Shown here one piece after another: positions 46,857 to 59,015 of a stretch of 64,000 nt of DNA (position 1 is its first letter; every line of letters begins with the position of its first letter). The position numbers were made by a program, and so were the translations under genes. The notes below the pieces were generated by a model. That model saw only the letters and a list, made by a program, of their open reading frames with translations, had not been told where the DNA came from and ran no database searches. The DNA is from Piscicola geometra (Eukaryota > Annelida > Clitellata > Hirudinida > Piscicolidae). The DNA lies in NCBI GenBank assembly GCA_943735955.1, contig OX030960.1:8061432-8125431 (forward strand). The letters run 5' to 3'.

Positions 46857-46971
46857 GTCGATCAATCCGGGAGAAGGGGCATAACTACCTCGGAGCACGC
46901 CACTCATCTCGTAAGATGACACGCTGATCACACATGCGTACTACAATATACTCGTGTATAAACATGACAAC

Positions 46972-47144
46972 ACACTCACACACACACACAAACACACACA
47001 CACACACAAACACACACAAACAAACACACACACAAAAATACACACACACACCCAAACACACACACATTTACAAACACAAACAAACATACACACGCACACA
47101 AACACACATACAAACTCATTTTCAAACACACACACAAACAAACA

Positions 47145-47180
<36 letters not shown>
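46972..47180. repeat. CA-rich microsatellite
   Basis: ACACAC interrupted by AAAC and ATAC, ending in a purer CA run at 47146-47179. No coding potential is inferred. Confidence 0.95.
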
Positions 47181-47182
<2 letters not shown>

Positions 47183-47640
47183 CAAGTACGATGTTGAATC
47201 GGTTAGAAGACAACAACGTTGATTACAGTCCTCTGATAACGACAGATGGAGCTGCTGATGATGACGCTTCGGCGATTAAAAAATGATAAATTCAAAATAT
47301 TTTGTAAATGATAAGGATAGAAATAGCAAAGGTAGTGATATAGATAGTGAATTCAAATTCAGAACATGATACTGCTTTAAAAAATAATTCTGTAAAATGA
47401 TACTTAAAAGAAACTTTCTGCTTACCCAACTTTTCTTCAAAGTCCATTGAGAATAAATTTTTTGAATCTCAAGACTTTCCAAGCATAGCTTCAAAGTTTT
47501 CACTTTTTTAATATTTTCTCCAATTATTTAAGGGCTCTTTATTAAATTTCGGCGGTTAATAAATCTACGACCGTAACTCTGAAAATATTAATTTTACAAA
47601 AGTTCAAAATTTTTATTTAAATTAATAATAGAGAATTGTG
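47181..47640. other. Intergenic DNA
   Basis: AT-rich; nothing supported. Confidence 0.45.
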
Positions 47641-47810
47641 ATGAAAAGTTGAGTATTTTGGTTGCTGTATCTTCAAAAGAACTCACACAAGAAGCATTTT
47701 ACTAAAGATTGTTGTGTGCTGTATTGGCGCTTATTCTGCATCTTCGAGACGCGTCATAGGGCTTCTATGTTTTGTACGTTTTGGGTCCGCAATAGACGTC
47801 TGCGCTTGAA
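47641..47810 (-). pseudogene. Merlin/ISXO2-like transposase fragment, copy 3
   Basis: Its reverse complement aligns by eye with the fragment at 25588, sharing strings such as CACACAAC.ATCTTTA and GACGCGTCT versus GGCACGTCT. The minus strand reads QYSTQQSLVKCFLCEFF, the counterpart of [18 protein letters not shown]. Stops interrupt it. Confidence 0.58.
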
Positions 47811-48752
47811 GGAATTATAATTTCATCCTTCCCTCATTAAAATCTTTCCCCCCTCACTCGCACTTTCCTCCATGATTCTGTTTCCATTCCCTTCCTTTCC
47901 GCACTTTTCCCTCACTTATCCCTCCATCACCCAAATCAAAGACAGGTAACAGCACTTGAAATTATATTATACAAGACAAATAAAATATAAAATCCGATAA
48001 ATGCAAAAATAAGAATGGTGTTTTGGTTGAAAACCAACCTTTTTTTATAGTGGAAAATTCACTTGTACGTTTTTCAAATTTATTAGCCTTTAGCAATCAA
48101 AAAACCTAATAAAGTTAGTGAACTAATGAAAATGACCCCATACTGGTCTTACTGCCCTTTCAAATAAAGAACCGATTTATCATGAAAGATTTTGTCACAA
48201 TTTGTTGCTCCTCTTTGATTTTGAGCATTTAAGCATCACAACAAACTAACGAAAAAATCTCAAAACTAAAAGTTTCTGAAAAAATGTTTTCCTTAGTTTG
48301 TATAAAGGATGTTTTTCTTTTTTCCAGTAGGCTCTGGCGAAAACATTTATAGATTTCGAAGCCTCTGACACAGAGATTTCATAATGTATCCTTCTCTACC
48401 GAGCAAACTGTATGTTTTCTCATTTTTTTATGGCATGGCTTCTTTTTATTTTACAATTATATTTTAAAATCTGTTAATTATTATAGGTATTTAAAAATTT
48501 TAATACATTTCAAGTTGAACTACTTAAAATTGTGAATTTTTTTTTTCTTTTTCAAAATATCATATTTAAAGGCATTAACATTAAGTAATCTAAATTTATA
48601 AACCAAAATACAAAACATTGTGCAAGAAAATTTCAAAAATGCTTGTAGTATTTGCCTCCATTCGAGATTGCGCAAAGACACAACAAGACGGAGAAGAGAT
48701 TGACGACAACTGCTAACAATGCCTAACAAACAAGGCATACAATCAAGGGACA
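47811..48752. other. Intergenic DNA
   Basis: AT-rich; no exon or element end recognised. Confidence 0.45.
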
Positions 48753-49037
48753 TTAACCCATTAACGCATGACTCAAAGGAATTAATTAATTTTTCTACAG
48801 TTTATTGAAAAACTGATTCTAAAAAATAAAATCAAAAAATAAGTCTGAAATATTTTATGCAAAAAAAGTTATGATGAAAATAAAAAATGTCCTTAAAAAA
48901 GGACACTATGCGTTGCTACTGACGGTAATCACGATTCGTGGTAGATGCTGAAGCACTCTAAATGTGAAGCTACATTAAATTTAGGGCATTTCTTTTGCAC
49001 TTTCTTTCCACATTGCTTGCATCTTTTTTGCCCATCT

Positions 49038-49440
49038 TCAATTTGACCAACAAAATGATCTTATTAGTTTGGATACCACTGATACACCAAGGCCTAAATC
49101 GTTGTTGCACTCTTCTGATGCTCCTTGATATGGGTTTATCAAATAACCAAGCCTATTATTCAGACGCCAAACTGTATACCAAAACCTTATGGGTTTCCCT
49201 CTGCTAAGTTCTTTTGATGAATGCCTTCCATAATATGGCACCATTGATTCATCAATCGCCAAATGACATTCTTTGGGCTAAAACTTGTGAAATCTTTCAT
49301 TCATAGCATCAAATAATGGACGCACTTTGGCCATTCTGTCTAATTTATTAATTTTCTCATTGTCATTGCAATGAAAATATCTTAATAATTATTCAAATCT
49401 GTTGACAGTCATAGCATTGCTTACAGATAGATTGCGTCCA
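49038..49440 (-). pseudogene. piggyBac transposase remnant
   Basis: One intact stretch (49262-49038) reads IDESMVPYYGRHSSKELSRG then KPIRFWYTVWRLNNRLGYL and SLGLGVSV-like residues, as in PGBD-type transposases. Upstream on the same strand NRFE*LLRYFHCNDN and KVRPLFDAMNERF continue the domain with an in-frame stop. It is not expected to produce protein. Confidence 0.85.
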
Positions 49441-49446
49441 TGGTCA

Positions 49447-49568
49447 CTTTGTTCGCAGTACATCCTGCGGTTTGCCAAAGGAACATAGCCTGAAAGAATG
49501 AGTATAGGCTATACTTATGCTTTCAGGTTTGCTCCTTTGGCAAACCGTAGGATGTACTGCGAACAAAG
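49447..49568. repeat. Near-perfect inverted repeat with ~49-bp arms
   Basis: Left arm 49447-49496 (starts CTTTGTTCGCAGTACATCCT) and right arm 49520-49568 (ends AGGATGTACTGCGAACAAAG) are inverted copies with a few mismatches, separated by about 23 bases. It sits inside the piggyBac remnant and could fold into a long hairpin. Confidence 0.9.
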
Positions 49569-50183
49569 AGACAATGTGCACAACCTAGCTATACTGTATA
49601 GCTATCAACTTGATGACTGTTACATAAAAAATTAATTAAACAATGTGAGGGAAGACATGTTTTAAAATTTTGATTTGTCGTTAGAACTATTAGAACTGTA
49701 TCTGCTGAGAAGAAATCATTGTCATCTTCCAAAATACTAATGACTTCATGAAGAACGAATCTGAAAATAATTGTTTTTACCATCTGTATTACTGCATAGT
49801 GTCCTTAAAAAAGGACACTCAATAAAACACAGTTTTTGGAAATAATATTACATGTAAAATGAAATTTATTTTAAAATAAGATATAAGAATGAATAACAAT
49901 GGAATAATATTATAAATCATAAATGGTAGACATTAAATAAAATTATAACTAACTTTTTTTCATGAGCCATGACAAAAACACAAAAAATTTAGTTATCGCC
50001 TTGAAAAATCAGAATATCGAAACAATTTATCAATTTCAAATCACAAAAATTTTTTTTTTAAAGACTTCAGTTTATATAAGACAGGATTAGTTGCAAAGAT
50101 AATAAATATAATCAAGATAACTATTATAAAAAAAACTTGTTATTGCTGTCCTTAAAAAAGGACAGTATGCGTTAATGGGTTAA

Positions 50184-52317
50184 GTTGCTGATGTGGGTGT
50201 GAAGGTGAGGTGGGATATGCAAATGGTCGTTAATTGAGAGTTAAATAGAGGCTGAGTGAATGCTGTAACAGCTCCTAAGTTTCTAATTGATTCTTAATAC
50301 ACTTTCATCTGCCCTGACCTCCTAACTCCTCACCCTAGGATCTGCCCTGCCACACAAATCTCTTGATTTTTTGCGAATTTTTTAATGAATTTTAATGAAA
50401 ATACTTTTTTTTAACGTTCTATTTAAACATTTTGTATAACTTTAAACATTTATTAAAAGTTTATTTAGGTAATTTTAAAAATAATTATATTGTATTAAAG
50501 ATCATTAATATCCTAAATGTTTATAAATATTAAGTTAACTGAGCCTACTTCCATGATAGAATGTCTTTATTGATAAAATATTATGTCCACCTTCACCGAC
50601 TATTAAGTCATTAAGTCAGACATCATTACTTAATGGAAAGCTAAATAGGTGCTGCAATTAACGGAGAGACAAAAGCAACAGACTGTCAACTAACAAGGCC
50701 TTGAAAAGCGAAATCTCGAGAGAATTCAGTGCTATTGTATCTAGAATAGTGGTTTTTTTGTGATTTATTTGTTTGAATAAGTTAATAAGTAAAAATCAAA
50801 TAAATTTTTAAAAAAGATTAATCATTAATTAAAATAAGTTTTTTTGAGTTAGTCAGTTAAACGTTTAGATCTTTTTAATGGATTAATATGACACTTCAAT
50901 AAGTGTATTTTTCACCTTAAAAACAAGTTTTATAGTTTGAAAGAGCCTTCAGAAGGTTGTTTCTTTGACAATAGGAAACAAACACTTTTTCATCAGTTCC
51001 ATCATCTACAAGTCCATTCATTCCTAAACGGGACATCAAAGCTAATATCCCAATTTACCCTGCTACTTGGTCGATCTTAACGATCTTCACCGATATAAAA
51101 GAGATAAGCCGAGATGAACCCTTTTAGTATTTACCTGTTATCTATTTTGGAATAAATTTTTTCAAACTAAAAAAATTATTTTTTTACATTAAATTTAAAA
51201 AAAAAATATTTTTATATTTATATTTATTATTTACTTTAACAAAAATTTAATGTTAAACATTTCACTATTATGAAACTAATATAATAATTTCGATTATACT
51301 GTGAGAAAAAAATAATATATATAAAGATGATAAAAAGAGATACGAGAATTAAGAGCCCGTATTAAGAACCCATATGCAGTCACTAACGAGAGAGGCCTTC
51401 AGGAATAGGGATGGAAGGATGATGAGATGGTGGCTAACGATTTAGTAGAGGATGGTTGGTAGCGGGAAGGTTGGGTAAAGAAATAGCATCAATAAAAGAA
51501 ACCATGGTAGTTGATATAAAAGTAGTCGAATTGGCTTTTGATGAGACTTTTAATTTTTTGTATTTTTAGTTTCATTGTATTAATTTTAAATCGTGAGTAT
51601 TAAAATTAATATTTATACAAACGCAATAAAATCCCAAAAAGTACAGACACATAAACACATTCTAACAAGAATACAAAAAGTTTCAAAAATGTACAAAACA
51701 TCCACAAGAACATAGCATCGAAAGTTATATAGGCAGGATATAAAGCTCTTGGGCGTCTAACAAATACAAACCACCAGACGATTCTAGACGTGGGGGAAAG
51801 TTTTGAAAGCATTTACTTTGAAAATTTAGAGAATATTTATAATTTTATCGCCTTTTTTCAAAACGCGAGTATATTTTTTTTACATGAATTCATGGCGCAT
51901 AAATCAGACTCGTTTAGATTGGGAACTTCAAAGAAACGTCTCAAATCGCCTTCATACTATCCAGCCATCTATCACCCTTATCAATTAAGAGACAAAAGTC
52001 AAGCAACGGTTATTCCTTCTTTTGAGTAATTTCAGGTCAAAAGGTGAACTAGATCTTTTTTGCATCGGTGATGGATAGCAATTATTAATTAGTTTTAGGT
52101 CACTGACAACGTTTTCAACAAAGATTTATTCAAAATAAAAATTCGAAAATTTACTTAATTGTGAGAGTTCTAAAGAGAATATCTTCAATTCTATGCAATA
52201 TGAAATCATTTATATTCGGAAAAATGTTCAATTAAAATATGTAACAAAATGACAGTTTTAGAATTAAAATGGAATGAACCAATATCTGAATTATAAAATC
52301 TATAAAAAGTTTTAGTT
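50184..52317. other. Region without supported gene
   Basis: AT-rich. The open frames at 51606-51812 (minus) and 51790-52029 (plus) have no recognisable domain. The distal part contains the POU 3' UTR; AATAAA on the minus strand lies at 52125-52130, about 190 bases after the stop. Confidence 0.45.
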
Positions 52318-53450
52318 CTAGGACCTATAACTCTTACTGTTAGAATATGAAAATTGGTTATAGTAATGAGAAGCGGGATAATTGTCGTCTTGAGTGGCAG
52401 AGGCGTTATTTTCCGGCTGTTGTTGCGACTGCATGAGAAAGGCGACCGTGTTGTAAGACGAGTTGTTGCTGATCCCCAGAACGGCTTTCTTCTGCTTTTG
52501 TCTGCGGTTGCAAAACCAAATGCGAATGGTTTCTTTCTCGAAGCCCAGGGTCTCGGAAATCCTGGAGAAGTCTTTGGCGTTGGGTTTGTTTTTTCTGGCG
52601 AACTCAGTCTCGAGGATTTTTCGGGAGAGTTCATCAATGCTGGTTCGTTTCCTTCTGGGCTTTCCATAGAAACTGGAGAGGACGGAGACAGGCAGGGTGG
52701 CGTTGACGGCATCAGAGAGTGCACTGCCACTCATGTAACCACTACTGAAATTGTTACTGGTTTGGCTGGGTGAGAATGTTGTGTTGTTTTCCATGTTGGA
52801 ACTAGACTGAAAATTGCTTTTTTCACCATTGTTTTCTTCATCGTCTGATTCATTTTTAAGGTCGTTTTTTTGTTTTTCTACTTCCTGCAGCCATTTGAGC
52901 ATCAAAGGCTTCAATCTCACCATGTTCCTAACACTCAACTGCAGCGCCTCGAAGCGACACACGGTGGTTTGCGAGAATTCATTGCCATACATTTCGCCTA
53001 GTGTCTTGCCCACGTCAGCTTGCGTGTAGCCTAGTCGGATTCGACTCTGCTTCAAGTATTTTGCGAATTTTTCAAGCTCGGAAACATTGATGTCGGAAGA
53101 CTGGAACGAAACTGTGGAAGCATTTAGGTTTTGGGTTTTGTGGTTTGAAGTTTCAGAAGAATTTTGCGGTTGTTGTTGTTGATGCAGTTGTTGGGGACCA
53201 TGTCGCAGGTGTTGTTGAGGATTGCATTGATGCTGAGGCGGATTGTAAATTGTTTCATATTGTTCTGTTTTCTGTTGAAGTTCTTGAGGATTATTGGAAA
53301 CAGAATGCGATGTAAAATATTTTTTTTCTTGTTGTTGTTGTTGTTGCTCAAGTTGATGCTGTAAAATGTTGCAAGAAAGTTGCGTGTGTTGTTGAAACTT
53401 GGAATCAGGGTTTTGGTCAATGTTCAAATCGTCCACGTACTCGGGCAAAC
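52318..53450 (-). CDS. POU gene exon 2: both DNA-binding domains
   Basis: The acceptor TTTAACTCCAG|GT completes a Gly codon and continues [18 protein letters not shown]. Gln-rich sequence precedes the POU-specific domain. The linker contains [10 protein letters not shown]. The homeodomain is followed by about 50 residues ending in SNSKSYRS before TAG. No intron interrupts the POU domains. The open frame's apparent first Met is a TTG, so it is not a start. Confidence 0.9.
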
Positions 53451-54778
53451 CTGGAGTTAAAAAGACGTAAATGAGTTTTTATGAATCCTCTAATAAAATA
53501 ATGTTTGGTGGAGTAAGTAGCTTTGATTAAAGGCGCTTGTGTGCAGGCAATAAATAGATTGCTTAACTACTCTAACCTATCTGGTAAGAAAATGCCAGGA
53601 TAATAATGAATAAAAATATTCTTTACAATTCTGTCTTAACAGGGTTAATAAAATCAAATTCGTAATTTCTATTGCTTTTAAAAAAAGTACAAAAAGGTTT
53701 ACAAGCGATGTCTAGCACACAAAATATAACAAAGCTTTGTGACACTTGCGATAGCTTTATGACTAACCATCCTACATTTGCATAAGCGGTGATAGAAAGT
53801 TTTTAAACTTATAAAAATCCCAGTAAAGAATATTTTATATTCAAATTGAGTTACCTTACTAATTAATCAAGATTGTTAATTTTAAGTTCAATGCATTAAA
53901 TTCATATATTCACCGTTTTCCCTAGCTTGACCATCGCCTTCATGTATGGAAGGGTCAAGTGCTTGCGAGTTTTGTGTTTGTTGATGTGATGGATGATGTT
54001 GTTGAGATTGTTGCCACTGATGTTGTTGAATACTTAGTTGGTTTTTAGAAGGTTGTAGTTGTATCTTTGTGAAATTTTCTTGATCATCGCCATCATTGTA
54101 GTTGCTGATAGGCGAGAATGATTGCGAGAGTTGGTTTTGCGGGAATGTTGGCGGAATGCAAAACAGAATGTTGTTGTACGTGTAGTAGTTGTTGACTGTT
54201 TGTTGTTGTGGTTGTTGCGAAAGCTGTCTTTTCGGTGTTGAATGGTAAAAGCTGTTGTAGTTAACATCGTTATTTAGTGTAGCGTCTAAGTTGTTGATGT
54301 TGTGGTTGTTGAAATTGTAAAGATTACTGCCGTAAACCCGATCATAGGGGTTTCTTTGATTGAAGTTGTTATTAGAGGAATTGAAAAAGGAATTGTGGTA
54401 GGCTTGTGTGTTGGCTGGCGGGTCCAGAGTCAGCAGGTTTGTGGAAGAGACGTGGGGGTGTATTGGGTATGGTGCGAATCTCTGATCTGTCGACTCATTT
54501 TTTATTTTGCTTTGAAAATTGTATGAACTGTATTTGTTGAATTTATCAGGAAATGAATGGGAATCTGTATGGTCGCTGTTGTGTTGTTGCAGGCTTAACA
54601 AATGTTGTTGTTGTTGAAGTTGTTGGAAGAGAAGTTGTTGTTGAGTGGGCTGAAGTGATTGATACTGTTGCGGTTGTATTAAAAATTGTTGCAAGTATTG
54701 TTGTTGAGCTAGATCTGTGTAAGGGTAATCAGATTGGATCGCAGGATTCGCAGCGAAATTCACATTTTCGTTAGACAT
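52318..54778 (-). CDS. POU-domain transcription factor, divergent (2 exons)
   Basis: The exons are 54778-53914 and 53450-52318, joined in phase 1, for about 665 residues. The POU-specific domain is at about residues 408-481 ([49 protein letters not shown]). The POU homeodomain is at about 553-612 ([10 protein letters not shown], then [14 protein letters not shown], with the POU-typical Cys50). The nuclear protein should bind octamer-like DNA through both domains. The POU-specific domain most resembles class III/II/V forms ([13 protein letters not shown]), while the homeodomain first half ([20 protein letters not shown]) is unlike any class I know. The linker is about 71 residues and acidic, longer than usual. 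The N terminus is Gln/Asn-rich. The class assignment is open. Confidence 0.9.
53451..53913 (-). other. POU gene intron
   Basis: 463 bases between the donor AACG|GTGAAT and the acceptor CTCCAG. Confidence 0.8.
53914..54778 (-). CDS. POU gene exon 1: Gln/Asn-rich N terminus
   Basis: The ATG at 54776-54778 follows TTTAAA. It encodes [20 protein letters not shown], Gln-rich runs ([18 protein letters not shown]), Asn-rich stretches with [19 protein letters not shown], and a C-terminal part ending GDGQAREN. The donor is in phase 1. It likely acts as an activation or disordered region. Confidence 0.85.
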
Positions 54779-54887
54779 TTTAAATACAATTTAAATTATT
54801 TTTTTGTGTAATCTTATCTGAATATTTTAACTACAACAAACTGGACTTGTAAGAAAAATAAATCTCTTAAAAAAAGTTAGATTCATT

Positions 54888-54933
54888 ACTTTATATATAT
54901 TCTAAAGACCACGCCTCTGTCGCTGCAGCCAAT
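54888..54933 (-). promoter_or_regulatory. POU gene core promoter with TATA box
   Basis: Read on the minus strand, in order toward the gene: ATTGG (inverted CCAAT, 54929-54933), a GAGGCGTGG GC/CACC-box (about 54909-54918) and ATATATATAAAGT (54888-54900), a strong TATA box. The ATG lies about 110 bases downstream, leaving room for a short unspliced leader starting near 54860. Confidence 0.55.
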
Positions 54934-57900
54934 CCTGAAGCGGTCTGCTATAAAGGCGTCAGCACATTGGCCACTACGACGTTTTTATTGACCCACTAAT
55001 GACTTTACTTATCATTTAGAAAACTCAAAATCAAAGTTAAAAATCGATAAAAGAACTTCTCAAGATCGCAATGATACGAGAGTTGATTCTGGAAAATGGT
55101 TTAGGGCTCTTTAATATAATTTTGTGCTCTGATCGGTTAAGCATCAGCCACTTGACGCCTTTCTTTGCTTGATTTTCGGTCATTCGTGATTTAGACGATT
55201 AAACTCTTGGATTACATCGACTCTTTACACTTTTTCTTTGATTTTTGTAGCTCATCGTTTTTCTTCTTTCGTGTACGAAAAATTGTGCTAATTTAATAGT
55301 TTTAAAATGCAAAGCTATTAGAGATGTATTCTATCTTCTTCATTTTTAGATATCGTTCTTGTGTTGATTTGAAGCTGAAAGCGTTTTCCCCCATATTAAA
55401 TATATATGATATTATAAACAAATATTTAATTATAGCTCTATAAATCATTCTAATCTCTTCTTTTTATTGCATTTTTCCCAAGTTTGAAATCAAAAGCTGA
55501 GGCATAAAAACTTTTAGTAGACCCACGTTACGGTTCGAATTAACATAATTTCCTCTAATAAAACGCATTTCTTGAGCGCTAAAACAATTAATGGCGCTTG
55601 TCCACTTATCACATTTGAATTTACAATAACTGTAACTGAGACGTTGGTCTTTTACACTCCCTTGGGTGTAGAATTTAACATAGAGCCTCAAACAAAAATT
55701 TTACTTCTCAGTATCAAATTAGTTAATGGTCATTTATTATACATATTATATTATTTTCAAAACTCTTTTTTTACACGTTTTTAAACATAAAAATCTTATT
55801 GGTCTAACCACACTTTTAAAGGTGACAATAACTTTGAAGAACCGTTAACTACACTATAAAAATATTTTTTAAACTTTAAATATACCCCGAGCCTCAGTAT
55901 TAATGGAACACAAAGTGTGAAAATAAGACAGTGTTACAGTATTTCTAATTTCCTGTTTAATCGGTTTATTCTTAATCATTCTTATTCTTAGTTGGTTTGT
56001 TGTCTGAAGGTTGTAAAGATGCCATTCAAAAGTTATTAATAAAAAGTTTTTTCGCAGTGAAATTAAACACTCATATATCAATTTTGTTTCAAATATTTTA
56101 GATTTAGTGTCAACAATCTTTCAAGTACGAATAACTGCTTTATCAACTATAATTTTTTGTTAAATAATTTATTTAAAAGTTTTAATTATTATTAATAATG
56201 TAAAAACCCCGTATTTTACCCTTCTACTTCCAATACTCAACCATCGATTCATCCACTCTCAATCCATCCTCTTCCCTCCATTCTTCCACCCACTCGAGCA
56301 ACACAGATAGAAGCAATCTGACCAGGGAGGGTGTGGAGATGCTTAAGATGAGTTATGTGTGTGCAGTGGACTCGCCACCTAATCCACGCTCCATAACTGC
56401 CAATGATTTATATGTCTTCACACGTCTTCAGTTAATAGGCTGATATTTAGCTTTTTAAAATATGAATTTAAAATATATAAATTTTCATTTTTTTAAACTT
56501 TTTTTTATTTCGTGATTTACAATATAAAGTCTATAAAAATAAATAATTAAACTTTAAATAACTCAATAAAAGAACTGAAAATATTGAATAAATTAATTTT
56601 TGTGAAAAGACTGAAAATTAATACTTTCAAATATTATAAACTCAGGATTCAACAAAACCCAATGATAAAATACAGGAATACATAAAACTAAGATATTTGC
56701 TATAATAGTAAAAAAGTTTTTAAAATGAAAAATAGGATGCTAAAAATTGAATTATAAAAATAAACGATTAATTTAGCCAAATCGAAAACAATTATTATCA
56801 TTATTATTATATTATTTTTAGGCATTATTATAAACGCGAAAACAAGAAGAAAATGATTTGAAACGGAGCTGGGGCGTGTGTGACGATGACGCGTGGGTGG
56901 GCGCCACTTTATTAGCCTTTAATTTATGCTCACCACTGTTCATCACTGATGCTGATGGTGATCACGGTGAATGAGGGGGGTGAGAGAAGAGATGATGAGG
57001 GGAGTGATGGTGAGGGGAGTGAGAATAGGTGATAGAAGAGTGGTGAAGGGATGAAGAGGAAGGGGGGGATGAGAGTGATGAAGAAGGTGATAAAGAGAAT
57101 GGTGAAATAGTGTTGAGGGTGATTTTTTGTAGGTTTATGAAGGTGGAAAGTCATAGTGAGGCCCTGTAAACACCCGCTGAGTTTGGAGCCCTTTTTTTAA
57201 CATAAAAAACTATATATCTTTTTCGCATTTTATTTCCGGATTTGAATTTATTAATCATTTTAAGATTAGATTTTGAATATAATTCAAAAATAAAATTAAT
57301 TTCTTGGAATTTAATTAAAACATAATTGTTTTCATTATAGTTAAATAAAAACAGTTTTGGACGCTTTTTAACGAAATTTTTTTTCAATTGTTAGACATTT
57401 TATTTGTATATTTTATAATTTCAGTCATTACTGGTGAATGAAACGATTGATGTAAATTCAAGTGTGTAAATACTGTAATTAAAATAGTCAGTAATAAATC
57501 AAAAGTATTTAAAATTTGAAAGTTCTTAGATGACAAATAACTTAATTAATAGTTTTATTTATTTTTATTTGTTATCTTTGGTATTCTTTTCATCATGTGG
57601 CTCATGGGAGGCTAGTGCACTGACCCGTGAAGATTAAATCAAAAAGACAACTAGATAGGTTCAAGATCAGCAAATTTAAATAAATCGTCGGAAAAAATAA
57701 AATAAAAATTGAAAGAAATTCAAAGGTATGTTTGCAAAATAATTTAATTTTTTCATGTAATTATTTTTAAGGAATTGTGAGAATACAAAATATATGTTTA
57801 GATAATAATCTATATTTTTAGAAATAAATAAAATTTTATTTAAACGATAATTTATTATTTTATTGAAAACTTGATCTTTAAACTCTTTTTCCAATATAGT

Positions 57901-58529
57901 ACTGACTATAAATCAGTATCAAAATTTTTTCTAGCCATCATTCATCCTCATCATGAGGGGCCTATGGTTAGACGCACCACTTGATCACGTGCCTGTGATT
58001 AAAAGTGCACGAGATAGTGGCTGTTGACCACGTCAAGTAGCATGACATATGTCGGCTTATTATTATTTTGTTATTGTTATTATAATTATTGTTTTAATGT
58101 TGTTGTTTTTGATGTTGTAACCAATTTCATATAATCATCAGATTGGAAAAAATAAAGAAATATTTATGGTGTTAATGAATTTCTTTCCAAGGAAACAAAT
58201 TTATACATTTTTTAAATACAATTAAATACTTTTCCGTACAAAAATGATTCTTCATATTCTAATAATAATAATAATATAATCATAATAATCATAATAAGAT
58301 AATAAATACTAATTCCAAAGAGGTATTTGACGGCTGATTACTCAGTAACTATGACCTTTGAGAGGGTGAGTAAATCAGAATTATTAAATCAATTCGAGGA
58401 TTTATCTTCAATAGGCTGCATGGACATCTCTCCAGTGCTACAACCAGGCCGTCTGCTAATTAATATTTCTATTGTCTAGCTACGTTTCGCAAGCCTTCGC
58501 ATTCTTCGCTCGAAGGAAGCATCATGTAA
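54934..58529. other. Intergenic DNA between POU and SH3 genes
   Basis: AT-rich with GC-richer patches at 56880-57160 (GATGG/GTGAGGGG-type simple sequence) and 57950-58050, which contains CACGTG. No supported gene. Confidence 0.45.
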
Positions 58530-58612
58530 AACACACACATGAACCTTAACACACACACACACACATGAACATAAAAACACACACACATGAGCCTAAACAC
58601 ACACACACACAC
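58530..58612. repeat. Short CA minisatellite
   Basis: Three tandem variants of a unit of roughly 27 bases: an ACACAC run followed by ATGAACCTTA, ATGAACATAA or ATGAGCCTAA. Confidence 0.85.
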
Positions 58613-59015
58613 CTATTCTCTAAAAAAAGTATATTAAAGCGGGTATATAACCCACATTAAACAAATAAATTCTGATAAACTTCTTTTAACTACCCAATCA
58701 TGAAACTATTGAACAATAACTTTGAAATCTATTGACTCATTCGTGACTCGATTTTTGATTTGGTGTCTGAACTAGCATCCGAATCGTCTTTTTCCGAGTG
58801 TCTCTTCTGTTAATTTAACGAGTATTTGAAAGATTTATAAGTGACTCTATTGAGTTTAAATAAAAAGTTTAAAAATAATTAACCTTTTATATGTTTGATA
58901 AGATTTAATTTAGTGGGCAAAGTTAATTTATTGGAGTTTAAAACTTTGGATATATTTAGTCCAAAATATATGAATATATAAATATATAATTTCTGTTGCA
59001 AAAAAGTTTTTTGAA

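Larger units (their letters stand above)
48753..50183 (-). mobile_element. piggyBac-family transposon, degenerate
   Basis: The ends are TTAACCCATTAACGCAT (48753-48769) and its exact reverse complement, ending TTAA at 50183. They comprise the TTAA target duplication plus CCC-starting inverted repeats of the piggyBac superfamily. The minus strand encodes broken transposase pieces: AMTVNRFE, LLRYFHCNDNEKINKLDRM followed by AKVRPLFD, and LAIDESMVPYYGRHSS followed by KPIRFWYTVWRLN. DESMVPYYGRH is the family signature holding a catalytic Asp. Stops, a large inverted insertion and the loss of much of the roughly 1.7-kb reading frame show that it is inactive. Confidence 0.9.

Noticed and set aside
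45684..46919. 411-codon plus-strand open frame of [12 protein letters not shown] repeats
   Set aside because: It is fully explained by the 12-bp satellite, and no start context, splice site or non-repeat domain supports a gene.
46885..47286. Cys/Val-rich and His/Thr-rich frames in the CA array
   Set aside because: These are translations of a CA/TG microsatellite in different frames.
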